Assembly: GCA_902600225.1 (NCBI GenBank)
Contig: CACKIH010000012.1
Location: forward strand, 1 to 35,145
Direction of reading: 5' to 3'
From: an uncultured Alphaproteobacteria bacterium
GTDB taxonomy: Bacteria > Pseudomonadota > Alphaproteobacteria > HIMB59 > GCA-002718135
Length of the DNA stretch: 35,145 nucleotides
Shown here: one piece after another, positions 9,396-17,476 of the stretch
How positions within the stretch are numbered: the first letter of the stretch is position 1
Layout: each line of letters opens with the position of its first letter
Notes under the pieces: generated by a model
What the model saw: the letters and a program-made list of their open reading frames with translations, nothing else
Told to the model about the DNA's origin: nothing
Databases searched by the model: none
Position numbers and translations under genes: made by a program

Positions 9396-10559
9396 TCATT
9401 TAATAAAATTTTTAATAAAAATAAATGCACATAAGGCCCAAATAATGGGTAACATATACATATTAAAAGTCATTCCTAAATATTTTGCTGAAACTCCAAC
9501 TAAGCCAGGTCCTATCATCAATCCTGAAAAGGCTAATGTCATTAGATTAGCTATTGTCGTAGGAATATTTTCAGATGTTGATTTAATAGCTTGTCGAATT
9601 ACTATTGGATTAGTGTTTCCAGTTGCAAAACCAAATAAAAAAGCACCTAATGCTATAAGATAGTAATCCATTGTTAATAAAGATAGCAATAAGCAAAAAC
9701 ATCCAATCAATACTAAATGAAAACCAATTTTTACTTCTCCAAAATAATTTATTAAACTTGCTCCAAATAACCTTGAGGGAATTTCACCTAAATGAAAAGA
9801 GATTAAAATAAGAGCACCTAAGTATAATGGTGAATTTAAATCTTGCGTCATCCACAAGGGTGACCACTCCATAATAATTCCAACTGTGCCAAATTCTAAA
9901 AATAGAATTAAACCAAATATTAAAACTTTTTTATCAGGTAATGTAAATTTTTCTGCTTTTCCAAAATAATCTTTATTAATTGGTAATCCAAAAGAAAAAA
10001 CAATATATGCTACAATTAAACCTATAATAAAAATTATAGGAAAAGAAGATGTTATTGCAAAATTTAAACTCAATAAATAAATTGATAAGAAAGCGCCTAT
10101 TACAGCTCCTAAACTCATAAAAGCCCAAAAAATTGGTTGTAAAATTTCTTTTGTTTGTTCCTCAATTAAAGTTAAATGAGAGTTTGTTGAAGGCATTATA
10201 AGGCCTAACGAAATTCCAAACAAACTGGCAATTATCAAAAATATTAAATAATTTGTAACAAATATTATGATTAAAAAACTTATTGAAAGTATTAGTATTC
10301 CTAATAGCATCATTAATTTAGTTCCAAATTTTGGAGTAAATAATCTTGAACATATTTGACCAGTTAAAATTTGTGTTGATCCAAAAATTAACAAGAAGAA
10401 CCCCCAACCTGTTTCAGATAAATTGAGTTTCTCATAAATAATCGGAATATGTCCAAGCATGAATACCCACATCATCAATGGAAATGCAATTCCAATCATG
10501 CAAGCTACTTTTGCTTTTGAATAAATAACTGATTCTTTTTTTTCCAATACTCTTTCCAT
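9396..10559 (-). CDS. Major facilitator superfamily transporter
   Basis: A 387-residue integral membrane protein with about 12 hydrophobic segments in two six-helix halves. The short basic stretch CSRLFTPKFGTKLMMLLG between helices 2 and 3 fits the MFS loop 2-3 motif position. The second half has the related GEIPSRLFGASLINYFG. It resembles the uncharacterised sugar/drug-type MFS proteins of the YbjJ kind, but I cannot assign a substrate. It stands alone, downstream of umuC across an 84-base AT-rich gap with no visible hairpin. The start is the ATG at 10559. Confidence 0.8.
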   Translation of the reverse strand: MERVLEKKESVIYSKAKVACMIGIAFPLMMWVFMLGHIPIIYEKLNLSETGWGFFLLIFGSTQILTGQICSRLFTPKFGTKLMMLLGILILSISFLIIIFVTNYLIFLIIASLFGISLGLIMPSTNSHLTLIEEQTKEILQPIFWAFMSLGAVIGAFLSIYLLSLNFAITSSFPIIFIIGLIVAYIVFSFGLPINKDYFGKAEKFTLPDKKVLIFGLILFLEFGTVGIIMEWSPLWMTQDLNSPLYLGALILISFHLGEIPSRLFGASLINYFGEVKIGFHLVLIGCFCLLLSLLTMDYYLIALGAFLFGFATGNTNPIVIRQAIKSTSENIPTTIANLMTLAFSGLMIGPGLVGVSAKYLGMTFNMYMLPIIWALCAFIFIKNFIK

Positions 10560-10643
10560 TAATTTATTTTATAACAATTTTTTTTGAACAACAATATTAG
10601 CAATCAATAATAATATTTTGTTATTATATAATTATTAGCTTAA

Positions 10644-11948
10644 TCAACATTTGACTTGAACTAAATCATCAAATCTTGTTGTATAACATGGAGAAACATT
10701 CTCTCTTTTCATCTTCCATATTTTTTCCATACCTTCAGAAGCTATCTTTAACGTTGAACTTCCATATCTAGAATTAATATTATCAATAGTATTCATTATT
10801 CTATCCGATGTATCACGATCGTAATCAAGCAATCCTCTAGTTACATTGTGCCTGCTAAGACCATATAATATAATTCCAGCTTTTTTATAACGAAATCCTG
10901 GTCGGTATATTTTTCTAATTCCTTCAAGAGCTCTTTTAACAATTTTTATGCTATTATTTGTTGGAAAAGGTAAGTGTAGTTTTATTGAATTCGAATATTG
11001 TTTCTCTCTTCTATTAAAATGATTTGTTAAAACAAAAACACTCATCGACTCAGCCACTAACCCTTCTTCCCTTATCTTCTCTGATACTCTTGATCCATAA
11101 GTTGATATTGATTCCTCCAAATCAAATAATTTTTCTATTGGCTGACTAAATGATCTTGAGACACAACAACTTTGTTTATCACTTGGAACCAAATCAAGTT
11201 CTAAACACGATACACTATTTAATTCTAGGTATGTCTTCTCTCCCACTACACCCATATTTTTTCTTATCCATCCTCTGTCCATTTGTGAAAATTGATAAGC
11301 ATTATGAATATTATATTTTTTCAGGAAAAGAGATAATCTTCTTCCAATGCCCCATACTTCTTCAATGGATGTTAATTCTAATGCTTTTTTTATTTCTATT
11401 TTATTTTTTAGTATGCACACACCTTTATAGTCTGGTTGTTTTTTTGCTAAATGATTAGCTATTTTTGATAGTGTTTTTGTTGGGCCCACTCCAATACTAA
11501 CTGGAATACCAACCCACCTCTTAATTGTTTGTCTAATATGTTTGCAATAAGTGTTTAATTCATAGTTCTCAAAACCATTTAAACCAAGAAATGCTTCATC
11601 TATGGAGTAGATTTCTACCTCTGAAGAGAAACTTGATAAAGTCTCCATTACTCTCTGAGAAATATCACCATATAAAGAATAATTAGATGAAAAAACTTTA
11701 ACATCATTTTTTTCAATAATATTTTTTGCTTTAAAATAAGGTTCACCCATTTTTATCCCTAATTTTTTTGCTTCTTTTGATCGTGCAATGATACAGCCAT
11801 CATTATTGGAAAGTACGACAATTGGTTTTCCTATAAGTTTTGGATTAAATATTCTTTCACATGACGCATAAAAATTATTGCAATCTATTAATGCTATAGA
11901 TTGATTTACTGAGTTATGATTTCTATTAAGTAGTTTTGTGTATGACAT
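10644..11948 (-). CDS. umuC: Y-family DNA polymerase V catalytic subunit
   Basis: A 434-residue UmuC. The polymerase motifs ALIDCNNFYASCE (Asp22) and EIYSIDEAFLGL (Asp117-Glu118) carry the metal-binding acidic residues. A helix-hairpin-helix region with VWGIGRRLSLFLKK follows, then the little-finger domain and the C-terminal UmuC-specific tail MEKIWKMKRENVSPCYTTRFDDL. With UmuD' it would perform error-prone translesion synthesis. The only usable start is the ATG at 11948, which lies inside the end of umuD and gives a lead of about 14 residues over E. coli UmuC. The beta-clamp motif expected after the little finger (QLNLF in E. coli) reads TRGLLDYD here, so clamp binding may be weaker. Confidence 0.93.
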   Translation of the reverse strand: MSYTKLLNRNHNSVNQSIALIDCNNFYASCERIFNPKLIGKPIVVLSNNDGCIIARSKEAKKLGIKMGEPYFKAKNIIEKNDVKVFSSNYSLYGDISQRVMETLSSFSSEVEIYSIDEAFLGLNGFENYELNTYCKHIRQTIKRWVGIPVSIGVGPTKTLSKIANHLAKKQPDYKGVCILKNKIEIKKALELTSIEEVWGIGRRLSLFLKKYNIHNAYQFSQMDRGWIRKNMGVVGEKTYLELNSVSCLELDLVPSDKQSCCVSRSFSQPIEKLFDLEESISTYGSRVSEKIREEGLVAESMSVFVLTNHFNRREKQYSNSIKLHLPFPTNNSIKIVKRALEGIRKIYRPGFRYKKAGIILYGLSRHNVTRGLLDYDRDTSDRIMNTIDNINSRYGSSTLKIASEGMEKIWKMKRENVSPCYTTRFDDLVQVKC

Positions 11949-12364
11949 ATGTCACTACCCCCCCATATAAAACACTCCATTTCTTCTTTAACTTGAATAC
12001 TAGGATACTCACTATTGGCAGAAATTAAAAACAATGAATGATCTTTCTTTTTCAGTTTTTTAACTGTTAGGTCACCAAAGATGGAGGCTATAACAATATT
12101 GTCGTTACGAGGTGTAATACTTCTATCAACAATAAGTAAATCACCTGATAATATGCCTGCATCGGTCATAGAAGGGCCATTAGCTTTAACGATATAGGTT
12201 GCTGTTGGACGTTGAACCAAATATTCATTAAGATCAAGTTTGTTTTCCATATAATCAGTAGCTGGAGATGGGAAACCTGCAGATACTGTATCAAGAAAAT
12301 AAGGTGTTATTTGATCTCCTTTGGATTCAGCTTTAAATATTAAGTTTTCTATTTTTTTAGACAT
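11906..12364 (-). CDS. umuD: UmuD-type S24 autoprotease, with an apparent C-terminal frameshift
   Basis: A 152-residue open frame of the UmuD/LexA (S24) family. The self-cleavage site is Ala29-Gly30 in SAGFPSPATDYME, the nucleophile is Ser65 in GPSMTDAG, and the general base is Lys102 in LTVKKL; the 37-residue Ser-Lys spacing matches E. coli. After ECFIWG the frame as given reads GSDICHTQNYLIEIITQ, which is unlike UmuD. Dropping one base from the run of seven C at 11958-11964 gives WGVVTYVIHKTT and a stop at 11926-11928, close to the E. coli ending FGVVIHVVKAMR. A sequence error, a true inactivating change or a switchable tract are all possible. Cotranscribed with umuC and placed under a LexA-type box. 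Confidence 0.85.
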   Translation of the reverse strand: MSKKIENLIFKAESKGDQITPYFLDTVSAGFPSPATDYMENKLDLNEYLVQRPTATYIVKANGPSMTDAGILSGDLLIVDRSITPRNDNIVIASIFGDLTVKKLKKKDHSLFLISANSEYPSIQVKEEMECFIWGGSDICHTQNYLIEIITQ

Positions 12365-12402
12365 AATATTAGAAAAAATATTTAAATAATTGATAAATAA
12401 TA

Positions 12403-12408
12403 ATTATA
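12403..12408 (-). promoter_or_regulatory. Candidate -10 box of umuDC
   Basis: TATAAT on the minus strand, 39 bases before the umuD start. A -35 hexamer at a 17-base spacing would read AGAACA and fall within the LexA-type box, so LexA binding would cover the promoter. The -35 is weak, and other AT-rich hexamers exist nearby. Confidence 0.4.
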
Positions 12409-12426
12409 TTATTTATAAAATTATTT

Positions 12427-12441
12427 GTTCTACTTTTGTTC
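12427..12441. promoter_or_regulatory. LexA (SOS) box, GTTC-N7-GTTC form
   Basis: The sequence GTTCTACTTTTGTTC is an exact direct repeat GTTC-N7-GTTC, the operator recognised by alphaproteobacterial LexA. It lies in the divergent gap between umuD (start 62 bases away) and alaX (start 62 bases away). UmuD-UmuC is a classic SOS target, so repression in the absence of DNA damage is the natural reading. Whether alaX is also affected is unknown. Confidence 0.75.
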
Positions 12442-12470
12442 TAATTTATTCAGAATGAGAAAAAAGTCAA

Positions 12471-12476
12471 TATAAT
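12471..12476 (+). promoter_or_regulatory. Candidate -10 box of alaX
   Basis: A consensus TATAAT 27 bases before the alaX ATG. No good -35 hexamer is seen at 16-18 bases upstream (ATTCAG or TATTCA). A -10 TATAAT alone is weak evidence in sequence this AT-rich. Confidence 0.35.
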
Positions 12477-12503
12477 ATTTTTAAAATACTGTTAAAAAAC
12501 GCT

Positions 12504-13205
12504 ATGACAAAATTATTCGAAGATGATGCATACCTTAAAGAATTTAAAGCAAAAATTATAGGTATTGTGAAAGAAGAAAATCGTATTGAGTTAAATAAGA
12601 CAGCATTTTATGCAAAAAGTGGTGGTCAACCTGGGGACACAGGCACAATAGAAGCTGAAGGTATAAAAATACAAGTTTTAGATACTGTTAAAGAAAATAA
12701 TAAAATAATAAATATTGTAGATGATCTCAAAGATCTTGAAGAGAATGTTGATATAATTGGAAAAATAAATTGGGATTTACGATACAAGCATATGAGAATG
12801 CATACTGCACTGCACTTGTTGTGTTCTATAGTCCCTTTAGGAGTAACTGGCGGTCAAATTGGTTATGAAAAAAGTCGATTAGATTTTAATGATCCAGATA
12901 AACAAATAAATAAAGAGGAATTGGAAGAAAAAATAAATTTGTTGGTTGAAGATAATCATACCGTTACTAGTGAAGTAATTGAAAGTAGTATATTGGAAGA
13001 AAAACCTGAGCTCGTCAGAACTATGTCAGTAAAACCTCCGCAAGTAGATGGTAAAATAAGATTAATTAGAATTGGTGATATTGATTTACAACCTTGTGGT
13101 GGTACACATGTGAAATCAACTAATGAGATTGGTAAAATTCAAATTGGTAAAATAGAAAACAAAGGTAAAATGAATAGAAGGGTTAATCTATTGCTATCTT
13201 CTTAA
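12504..13205 (+). CDS. alaX: AlaX-type alanyl-tRNA editing hydrolase
   Basis: A 233-residue trans-editing protein homologous to the editing domain of AlaRS. Zinc ligands are present as HTALH (His100, His104) and PCGGTH (Cys198, His202). The N-terminal FYAKSGGQPGDTG motif is that of the AlaX-M/L class, which has the extra beta-barrel domain. It hydrolyses Ser-tRNA-Ala (and possibly Gly-tRNA-Ala) produced by mischarging. The gene stands alone, divergent from umuD and converging on aapP with a single base between stop codons. No Shine-Dalgarno sequence is visible before the ATG. Confidence 0.88.
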   Translation: MTKLFEDDAYLKEFKAKIIGIVKEENRIELNKTAFYAKSGGQPGDTGTIEAEGIKIQVLDTVKENNKIINIVDDLKDLEENVDIIGKINWDLRYKHMRMHTALHLLCSIVPLGVTGGQIGYEKSRLDFNDPDKQINKEELEEKINLLVEDNHTVTSEVIESSILEEKPELVRTMSVKPPQVDGKIRLIRIGDIDLQPCGGTHVKSTNEIGKIQIGKIENKGKMNRRVNLLLSS

Positions 13206-13206
13206 A

Positions 13207-13950
13207 TTACTGATGAAGAATTTGACTTAAGAATAACTTTGTACGATCACTCTCTGGATTATTGAAAAACTTATCTGGGCTAGCTTCCTCAACAATTTTT
13301 CCTTCATCCATAAATACCATTCTATCAGCAACTGTTTTAGCAAAACCCATTTCGTGTGTAACAACAATCATAGTCATTCCACCGTTTGCTAAATCAACCA
13401 TGACATCTAAAACTTCTTTAATCATTTCAGGATCTAGAGCTGAAGTTGGCTCATCAAAAAGCATAATATTAGGATTCATTGCAAGAGATCTAGCAATTGC
13501 TACTCTTTGTTGTTGACCACCAGATAATTGACCGGGATACTTGTTGGCCTGTTCAGGAATTTTTACTATTTCTAACTGTCTCATAGCCAGTTCCTCTGCT
13601 TCTGCCTTTGGCATTTTTTTAACCCAAATTGGAGCTAACGTTATATTTTCTTTTACAGATAAATGAGGAAATAAATTAAATTGCTGAAATACCATTCCAA
13701 CTTCTTTTCTAACATTATCAATATTTTTTAAATTTCCTGTTAACTCAATTCCATCAACAACAATTGAACCTTCTTGGTGCTCTTCCAATCTATTTATACA
13801 TCTGATCATTGTAGATTTGCCAGAACCAGAGGGGCCGCAAACTACAATTCTTTCTTTCTTCTTAACTTCAAGATTAACATCTTGTAATACATGAAAATCT
13901 CCAAACCACTTGTTTACATTTTTTAATGAAATTATTGATTCTTCACTCAT
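13207..13950 (-). CDS. aapP: General L-amino-acid ABC transporter, ATP-binding protein
   Basis: A 247-residue ABC ATPase of the polar amino-acid family. Walker A is GPSGSGKST (39-47), the Q-loop is [13 protein letters not shown], the signature is [17 protein letters not shown] (from 142), Walker B is [14 protein letters not shown] (164-168 core), and the H-loop is [10 protein letters not shown]. It energises uptake through AapQ-AapM. It is the last gene of the aap unit, one base after aapM. It is as close to GlnQ as to AapP/BztD in sequence; the operon fixes the name. Confidence 0.95.
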   Translation of the reverse strand: MSEESIISLKNVNKWFGDFHVLQDVNLEVKKKERIVVCGPSGSGKSTMIRCINRLEEHQEGSIVVDGIELTGNLKNIDNVRKEVGMVFQQFNLFPHLSVKENITLAPIWVKKMPKAEAEELAMRQLEIVKIPEQANKYPGQLSGGQQQRVAIARSLAMNPNIMLFDEPTSALDPEMIKEVLDVMVDLANGGMTMIVVTHEMGFAKTVADRMVFMDEGKIVEEASPDKFFNNPESDRTKLFLSQILHQ

Positions 13951-13951
13951 T

Positions 13952-15085
13952 TTAATCAGCCCCCATATTAATACCTGTTTTTAATTTCTTTTCCAAATAC
14001 AAACTGTATCTAGACATTCCAAATGTGAATATAAAAAATACCAAACTAACAAAAAAGTAAATTTCATAAGATAAGCCTAACCAATTAGTATCTGCTAAAG
14101 TACCTCTCCCAATACCTAATAAATCTAATATTCCTACAATTATAACTAAAGTTGTGTCCTTAAATAAACCTATAGATGTGTTGACAATTGGGGGTATAGA
14201 AATTCTAATAGCTTGAGGAAGGATAATTAATAAATTCATTCTCCAATAAGACATCCCTAGTGATTTAGCAGCTTCATATTGACCAGGAGGTATTGCTTGT
14301 AACCCTCCTCTTATAACTTCTGCCATATAAGCTGATTGGAATAATGTAACAGCTACTAGAACTCTTACTAAACCATCCATATCTATTCCTTCTGGTAAAA
14401 ATAAAGGTAGCATTACCATTCCAAAAAATAACAAAGTAATTAGGGGAACCCCTCTGATAAATTCAATAAACAATGTACACATCATGCTTATAACCGGTAA
14501 TTTAGATCTTCTCCCTAAAGCTAGCATAATCCCAATAGGAAAAGCTAAAGCTATTCCAGTACAGCCTAGGACGAGTGTTACTAGAAGACCACCCCATTTG
14601 TTAGTAGAGACTTCAGTAAAGCCTAATCCGCCATTAAGTAAAAAATAAGCAATAACAGGAAAAATGTATGTAAAATATAAGAAGTACTTTCTATATGGAA
14701 GTTTTGCATACAAAAGAGGTAGCAATGCTAATGCTAACATTGCATAAGCTATATTTACTCTCCAAACTTCAACCTTTGGATAAAATCCATAAATAAATTG
14801 ATAAAACCGTACATATATAACTGCCCAACAAGCTCCACCATTTTCAGGATCTAAATTTCGTGAACACATTTCTTGGTTAGTAATTTGTTCACCAAGATAA
14901 TTATATTTGAAGTCAGCTGAGAATATTGTCCAATCTAAAATCCAAGGAATAAACTGATACAAACAATAAATAACAAATAAAGTTATTAGTGAGTTTGTCC
15001 AATTGAAGAATAAATTTATTCGTAACCAACCAATAATACCTGTTGTTGCAACTGGTGGTTTTCTAACTTCATTCATTTCGTTCAT
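13952..15085 (-). CDS. aapM: General L-amino-acid ABC transporter, permease
   Basis: A 377-residue inner-membrane permease of the His/Glu/Gln/Arg/opine family, with the long form typical of AapM/BztC. An N-terminal hydrophobic segment is followed by a periplasmic loop containing [18 protein letters not shown]. The C-terminal half has the core helices and the EAA loop ([26 protein letters not shown]) that contacts the ATPase. It begins with ATG overlapping the aapQ stop as TAATG; a second ATG three codons in is an alternative. Confidence 0.94.
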   Translation of the reverse strand: MNEMNEVRKPPVATTGIIGWLRINLFFNWTNSLITLFVIYCLYQFIPWILDWTIFSADFKYNYLGEQITNQEMCSRNLDPENGGACWAVIYVRFYQFIYGFYPKVEVWRVNIAYAMLALALLPLLYAKLPYRKYFLYFTYIFPVIAYFLLNGGLGFTEVSTNKWGGLLVTLVLGCTGIALAFPIGIMLALGRRSKLPVISMMCTLFIEFIRGVPLITLLFFGMVMLPLFLPEGIDMDGLVRVLVAVTLFQSAYMAEVIRGGLQAIPPGQYEAAKSLGMSYWRMNLLIILPQAIRISIPPIVNTSIGLFKDTTLVIIVGILDLLGIGRGTLADTNWLGLSYEIYFFVSLVFFIFTFGMSRYSLYLEKKLKTGINMGAD

Positions 15086-16248
15086 TACTTTTCCTTAAAT
15101 TGTATACTTCTATTATAAATGTTCATAAAGAAAGATATTGTCAGACTAATTGACAAATAAGTTGCCATAACAATTGCCATACATTCAATAGCTTGACCAG
15201 TTTGATTTAAACTTATTCCTCCAAAACCGTGAACAAGATCAGCGTATCCGACAGCAATTCCTAAAGAAGAATTTTTAGTTAAGTTTAGATACTGACTTGT
15301 TAGTGGGGGGACAATCACTCTAAGAGCTTGGGGTATAATGATAAGTCTCATTATCCATGTTTGTTTTAAGCCTATAGCAGCAGATGCCTCTCTTTGTCCT
15401 TTTGAGACAGACATTATACCTGCTCTAACAATTTCAGAAATGAAAGCTGCTGTGTAAATTGATAATGCTAAAAACATTGCTATAAATTCAGGTCTAATAA
15501 CTAAACCGCCTTTAAAGTTAAAACCTTTTAATTCTGGATGCTCAAAAGACAAAGGTGAACCAAGAATAAAAAATAAAATTAATGGAACAATAAATATTAA
15601 TCCGATTGAACTTGAGAATACTGGGAATTGTTGACCTGTCTTATCTTGTCTTTTTTTTGCCCATCTATTTATTAAGAAACTTGAAATTAAAGCCAATACA
15701 ATTGCAATTAATACATATGAAAATCCACTTTCAAATATTGGTCTTGGAGAATACAATCCTCTGTTTGAAATATAAAATACATCAAGAACTTGTAATGATT
15801 GCTTAACACGAGGAAGTTGAATTAAAATACTATACCATAAAATTATTTGAAGAAGTAAGGGTACATTTCTTGAAAATTCAACGTAAATATAAACTAGTCG
15901 ACTTAATAACCAATTTGAAGATAGTCTTACTATGCCCAATATAAAACCTAAAATTGTTGCAGCTATACAACCTGTAATTGATACCAAAAGAGTATTTAAG
16001 ACTCCTACAAAATAAACTTTTAAGTGTGTATCGGTTGATTTAAATTCTAAGAAGGGTGAAAAACTTATATCAAAGCCAGCTGGATTTTGAAGAAAACTCC
16101 AACCAGTTGCGATATTTCTTTTTTCTAAGTTGTAAGAAGTTGTACTTATTACAAAAAATAACCCTAGGGCAAATAAACCTACAACTAAAGTTTGAAAAAA
16201 AATGGATCTAAATTTTTCATCAGAAAAGAAACCTAAGTTAGATCGCAT
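15085..16248 (-). CDS. aapQ: General L-amino-acid ABC transporter, permease
   Basis: An inner-membrane permease (387 residues from the ATG at 16248) of the AapQ/BztB type. The N-terminal helix is followed by a long periplasmic segment, the core helices, and the EAA loop QREASAAIGLKQTWIMRLIIIPQALRVIVPP. An in-frame TTG at 16263 would add five residues, but it lies in the U-tract of the terminator after aapJ, so the ATG is preferred. No Shine-Dalgarno is visible: the 13 bases between the U-tract and the ATG are pure AT plus TCG. Expression depends on read-through of the terminator or on an unseen promoter. Confidence 0.93.
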   Translation of the reverse strand: MRSNLGFFSDEKFRSIFFQTLVVGLFALGLFFVISTTSYNLEKRNIATGWSFLQNPAGFDISFSPFLEFKSTDTHLKVYFVGVLNTLLVSITGCIAATILGFILGIVRLSSNWLLSRLVYIYVEFSRNVPLLLQIILWYSILIQLPRVKQSLQVLDVFYISNRGLYSPRPIFESGFSYVLIAIVLALISSFLINRWAKKRQDKTGQQFPVFSSSIGLIFIVPLILFFILGSPLSFEHPELKGFNFKGGLVIRPEFIAMFLALSIYTAAFISEIVRAGIMSVSKGQREASAAIGLKQTWIMRLIIIPQALRVIVPPLTSQYLNLTKNSSLGIAVGYADLVHGFGGISLNQTGQAIECMAIVMATYLSISLTISFFMNIYNRSIQFKEK

Positions 16249-16261
16249 CGATAATATATAC

Positions 16262-16294
16262 AAAAAAAACGGGGGGTTTTAAACCCCCCGTTTT
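16262..16294 (-). terminator. Intrinsic terminator/attenuator between aapJ and aapQ
   Basis: On the minus strand an 11-bp stem (AAAACGGGGGG pairing with CCCCCCGTTTT, loop of seven) is followed by eight U. It begins 16 bases after the aapJ stop. In ABC operons such a hairpin limits transcription into the permease genes so that the binding protein is made in excess. The six-base GC block is among the most GC-rich stretches in this AT-rich window. Confidence 0.9.
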
Positions 16295-16309
16295 AAATTT
16301 AATTAAGAT

Positions 16310-17314
16310 TTATCTGAATGGTGGTGCGTATAAAATACCACCTTGAGTCCATAGAGCATTCAAACCTCTTGCAATTTCTAGAGGTGTGTCTGGACCTACG
16401 TTTGCTTCGTATGATTCTGAGTAGTTACCAATTTGTTTGATAATTTGGTAAGCCCAATCATTACTTAACTCAAGCATTTCTCCATAGTTACCTTCAACAC
16501 CAAGAAGTCTTAGTACTTCAGGAACATTAGAGCTCATTTGAGCATCAACGTTTTCAGATGTAATACCTAGTTCTTCAGCAATAATCATTGCATTTAAAGA
16601 CCAACGAACTACGTCACCCCACTGGTGATCACCATGTCTTACAAGTGGACCAAGTGGTTCTTTTGAAATAATTTCTGGTAATACAACCCATTTATCTGGA
16701 TTAGAAGCAGCAGCTCTTGTTGAAGAGAGACCTGAAGCGTCAGTTGTGTATACATCACATCTTCCAGCAAATAAGTTTTCTTTACCTTCATCATTAGTTT
16801 CAATTGGAAGTGCTTCGTAGCTAATTCCATTTAATCTAAAGAAGTCAGCAAGGTTTAACTCTGTAGTAGTACCAGTTTGGATACATACAGTAGCACCATC
16901 GAGCTCAGTTGCACTTGATACACCAAGAGCAGATGGAACCATGAAACCTTGTCCATCGTAGAAGTTTACACCTACGAACTCAAAACCAAGATTAACATCA
17001 CGGCTAATTGTCCAAGTTGTATTTCTCGCTAACATATCAACTTCACCTGAAGCTAATGTTGGGAAACGAGATTTACCTGTAGTAGTAATAAATTCTACTT
17101 TTGAACGGTCTCCAAAAACAGCTACAGCAACTGCACGACACATATCTGCATCTAGACCAGCCCATTCACCGCTATCATCGGGAGCAGCAAAACCAGCAAG
17201 ACCAGTTGTTACTCCACATTTTAGAAAACCTCTATTTTTTACATCATCAAGAGTTCCAGCATGTGCTGAAAAAGCAAACGCTAAAACCGCAAAGATAGAT
17301 AATAGTTTTTTCAT
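16310..17314 (-). CDS. aapJ: General L-amino-acid ABC transporter, periplasmic binding protein
   Basis: A 334-residue solute-binding protein of the AapJ/BztA family. The signal peptide is MKKLLSIFAVLAFAFSAHA, cut before GTLDDVKNRG. The ligand-binding fold has GLDADMCRAVAVAVFGD and VCIQTGTTTELNLADFF, and the tail ends GGILYAPPFR as in AapJ. It captures a broad range of L-amino acids in the periplasm. The gene is noticeably richer in GC and in GGT, GCT and GAA codons than its neighbours, consistent with high expression. The Shine-Dalgarno GGAG is eight bases before the ATG. It leads the operon, and a strong terminator follows it. Confidence 0.96.
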   Translation of the reverse strand: MKKLLSIFAVLAFAFSAHAGTLDDVKNRGFLKCGVTTGLAGFAAPDDSGEWAGLDADMCRAVAVAVFGDRSKVEFITTTGKSRFPTLASGEVDMLARNTTWTISRDVNLGFEFVGVNFYDGQGFMVPSALGVSSATELDGATVCIQTGTTTELNLADFFRLNGISYEALPIETNDEGKENLFAGRCDVYTTDASGLSSTRAAASNPDKWVVLPEIISKEPLGPLVRHGDHQWGDVVRWSLNAMIIAEELGITSENVDAQMSSNVPEVLRLLGVEGNYGEMLELSNDWAYQIIKQIGNYSESYEANVGPDTPLEIARGLNALWTQGGILYAPPFR

Positions 17315-17327
17315 ATTATTTTCTCCG

Positions 17328-17345
17328 TTTAAATAATTATTTAAA
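17328..17345. repeat. Perfect 18-base palindrome in the aapJ leader
   Basis: TTTAAATAATTATTTAAA is a perfect inverted repeat that ends just before the aapJ Shine-Dalgarno (GGAG at 17322-17325). In the mRNA it could fold into a hairpin that masks or spaces the ribosome site; as DNA it could be a regulator site. It contains only A and T, so chance is a real alternative. Confidence 0.5.
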
Positions 17346-17368
17346 TATCTTTTTTCAAAGATTGCTTC

Positions 17369-17397
17369 CCTATAACAAATTAATAAGTTAATCCCAA
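17369..17397 (-). promoter_or_regulatory. Candidate promoter of aapJ
   Basis: On the minus strand TTGGGA, a 17-base spacer and TATAGG form a sigma-70-like pair 55 bases before the aapJ ATG. Between it and the start lie a small hairpin (ATCTTT-GAAA-AAAGAT, 17347-17362) and the 18-base palindrome. No sigma-54 type GG-N10-GC element was seen. Confidence 0.4.
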
Positions 17398-17474
17398 TAA
17401 TAGATTTGTTAAGCTAAAAAATTGTCTACTACAATTTGTGTATAAAGATTTTGGCTTATACAACATTTAGTTGT
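17373..17474 (+). promoter_or_regulatory. Structured leader region upstream of metC (riboswitch-like, speculative)
   Basis: The 100 bases before metC contain four consecutive inverted repeats. These are TAACAAAT/ATTTGTTA (17373-17380 with 17404-17411, 23-base loop), AAATTGT/ACAATTT (17419-17437), TGTATAA/TTATACA (17439-17462) and ACAAC/GTTGT (17460-17474). After the first stem comes GCTAAAAA (17413-17420), similar to the 3' conserved part of SAM-II riboswitches. CAAT in the first loop (17395-17398) could pair with ATTG (17421-17424), giving an H-type pseudoknot that would compete with the second hairpin. The region overlaps the divergent aapJ promoter, and a transcript start for metC is not known. 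Chance pairing in AT-rich DNA is a serious alternative. Confidence 0.3.
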
Positions 17475-17476
17475 TT

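Noticed and set aside
9313..9663. 116-codon plus-strand frame beginning in tRNA-Asn
   Set aside because: Its first residues are a translation of the tRNA gene and the rest is antisense to the MFS transporter; a common artefact.
11150..11458. 102-codon plus-strand frame opposite umuC
   Set aside because: Antisense to conserved UmuC sequence; composition is that of a shadow frame.
15305..15310. Six-base G run in aapQ as a possible frameshift
   Set aside because: The conserved VPPLTSQ reading continues through the run without disruption.
17315..17470. Sigma-54 promoter for the amino-acid transporter
   Set aside because: No GG-N10-GC element at proper spacing before aapJ.
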